A stretch of 6,402 nucleotides of DNA from Candidatus Gastranaerophilales bacterium (GTDB lineage: Bacteria > Cyanobacteriota > Vampirovibrionia > Gastranaerophilales > UBA9971), in the NCBI GenBank assembly GCA_028277195.1, contig JANQGS010000279.1, positions 1-6,402 of the forward strand, in the 5' to 3' direction. The notes beneath the pieces were generated by a model, which searched no databases, was not told the origin of the DNA, and was given only the letters and a program-made list of their open reading frames with translations. Shown here in pieces: positions 5,563-6,402 of this stretch (positions are counted from its first letter, which is position 1; the number at the start of each line of letters is the position of its first letter). Position numbers and translations under genes: made by a program.

Positions 5563-6402
5563 TAAACCCGATATTCAGGAAATCCTGGCTAAAGTAGATA
5601 AACTGCCCAGCGTAAACAGGGTTACTACCCGCATAATAAAAATGCTGGACGATGACAATGTTAAGGTTAATGACTTGGCGGACGCTATATCACTTGACCA
5701 GTCACTTACAACGCAGTTGTTAAAACTATGCAACTCAGCCCATTTCGGGTTTTCAAAAAAAATAACTTCAATAAATGACGCTGTTATAAAGCTGGGATTT
5801 AAGACAATAAAAAATTTAACATTCATGACTATTTCCCATAACGCTTTGAACGGGGAACTTGGCGGATACAGCCTTGAAAAAGGCGCTTTGTGGGATAATT
5901 CAATTACATGTGCGGTTTATGCTGATTACCTGGCGAAAACATCGGGTTATCACGACCCTGAAACAGCATTTACCGCAGGTTTATTAAGGGATATAGGCAA
6001 GCTGGTCATCCATGAATATGTAGGAACAGGTTATAACAGCATAATTCAAAAGGTTAACTCCGGGAGAGTTTCTTTTTCCGGGGCGGAGGAAATCATACTG
6101 GGTTTTGACCACAGCTGCCTTGGGGCGAAGTTGGCAAATGAGTGGAATTTGCCTTCAATTCTTGTTGACGCCATACAATACCACCATAATTTCAATAAGG
6201 CGCTGGAAACAAACTGTGAAGACCTGAAGTTAATTGCCATAATACACGTTGCGGATGCCCTGACCATGATGAGCGGTACAGGGGTAGGGAATGACGGGCT
6301 AATGTATAGCATTAACATGAAAGCGCTTGAACAGCTTGATATACCACAGAGCCCGGAAGGCATAGAAATATTATTCTCGAACATAGTTGAACTCAGGCCG
6401 GA
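5555..6402 (+). CDS. HDOD-domain signalling protein (partial, runs off the right edge)
   Basis: The first 282 codons are open with no stop. HDOD proteins are regulatory relatives of HD hydrolases, often linked to chemotaxis, motility or other two-component pathways, usually with no shown enzyme activity. The opening LPSVNRVTTRIIKMLDDD (17-34), ISLDQSLTTQLLKLCNSAHFG (in two parts, 45-54 and 55-65) and INDAVIKLGFKTIKNL (73-88) are the family signature. The usual HD pair is replaced by R145-D146 (AGLLRDIGKLVI), and the first His ligand, expected in the LW-x-HS motif, is N115 (WDNS). Later His residues H186, H210, H211 and H231 remain. Metal-dependent hydrolysis therefore looks unlikely. ATG at 5555 overlaps the last 8 bp of cheW, and AAGGA at 5543-5547 sits 7 nt upstream, so translation is coupled to cheW. 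The C-terminus lies outside the window, and an extra domain there cannot be excluded. Confidence 0.88.
   Translation, partial: MADKPDIQEILAKVDKLPSVNRVTTRIIKMLDDDNVKVNDLADAISLDQSLTTQLLKLCNSAHFGFSKKITSINDAVIKLGFKTIKNLTFMTISHNALNGELGGYSLEKGALWDNSITCAVYADYLAKTSGYHDPETAFTAGLLRDIGKLVIHEYVGTGYNSIIQKVNSGRVSFSGAEEIILGFDHSCLGAKLANEWNLPSILVDAIQYHHNFNKALETNCEDLKLIAIIHVADALTMMSGTGVGNDGLMYSINMKALEQLDIPQSPEGIEILFSNIVELRP

Noticed and set aside
6046..6384. 112-codon minus-strand frame near the right edge
   Set aside because: It lies opposite the HDOD gene, whose plus-strand frame is continuous and recognisable; no ribosome site or domain supports it.

Overview
The window reads as ordinary chromosomal DNA from a moderately AT-rich, motile bacterium. 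Seven genes are supported, all fairly densely packed. The set is an FtsB/DivIC-type division protein, a Xer recombinase, a CheA-CheW pair and an HDOD protein. This points to a free-living or host-associated bacterium with a chemotaxis array. The lineage cannot be fixed from the sequence alone; an uncultured Gram-negative-type phylum is possible, but that is a guess. There are no insertion sequences, CRISPR arrays, tRNAs, rRNAs or phage genes.

Left part (1-1493, + strand): a NarL/LuxR-type response regulator with a TTG start. It is followed by a 167-bp AT-rich gap holding the best promoter of the window (TTGAGT-N16-TATAAT). A perfect 9-bp dyad lies over the spacer and -10 box of that promoter. 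The promoter drives a 73-aa cysteine-rich protein of unknown function. Next comes a 109-aa single-pass membrane coiled-coil protein of the FtsB/DivIC family.

Middle (1490-2963): a stand-alone HD-domain protein resembling the C-terminal domain of Ppx/GppA phosphatases lies on the minus strand. It meets the FtsB-like gene tail to tail, and one CTAG supplies the stop codon of both. On its other side it is back to back with a XerC/XerD tyrosine recombinase, with only 19 bp between the start codons. Predicted promoters overlap there, and the recombinase mRNA may be leaderless. A weak hairpin plus T-run follows the recombinase.

Right part (3006-6402, + strand): a promoter candidate precedes a complete five-domain CheA kinase. 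CheW follows 16 bp later, and an HDOD protein overlaps cheW by 8 bp and runs off the right edge. The three look like one operon. CheA and CheW form the core of the receptor array. The HDOD protein has lost visible HD metal ligands and is more likely a signalling or scaffold partner than a hydrolase. No receptor, CheY, CheB or CheR is seen, so the operon probably continues to the right.

I found no clearly new multi-gene system. The items most worth checking are the cysteine-rich small protein with its promoter dyad, the probable leaderless Xer gene in a 19-bp divergent gap, and the HDOD protein coupled to cheAW.
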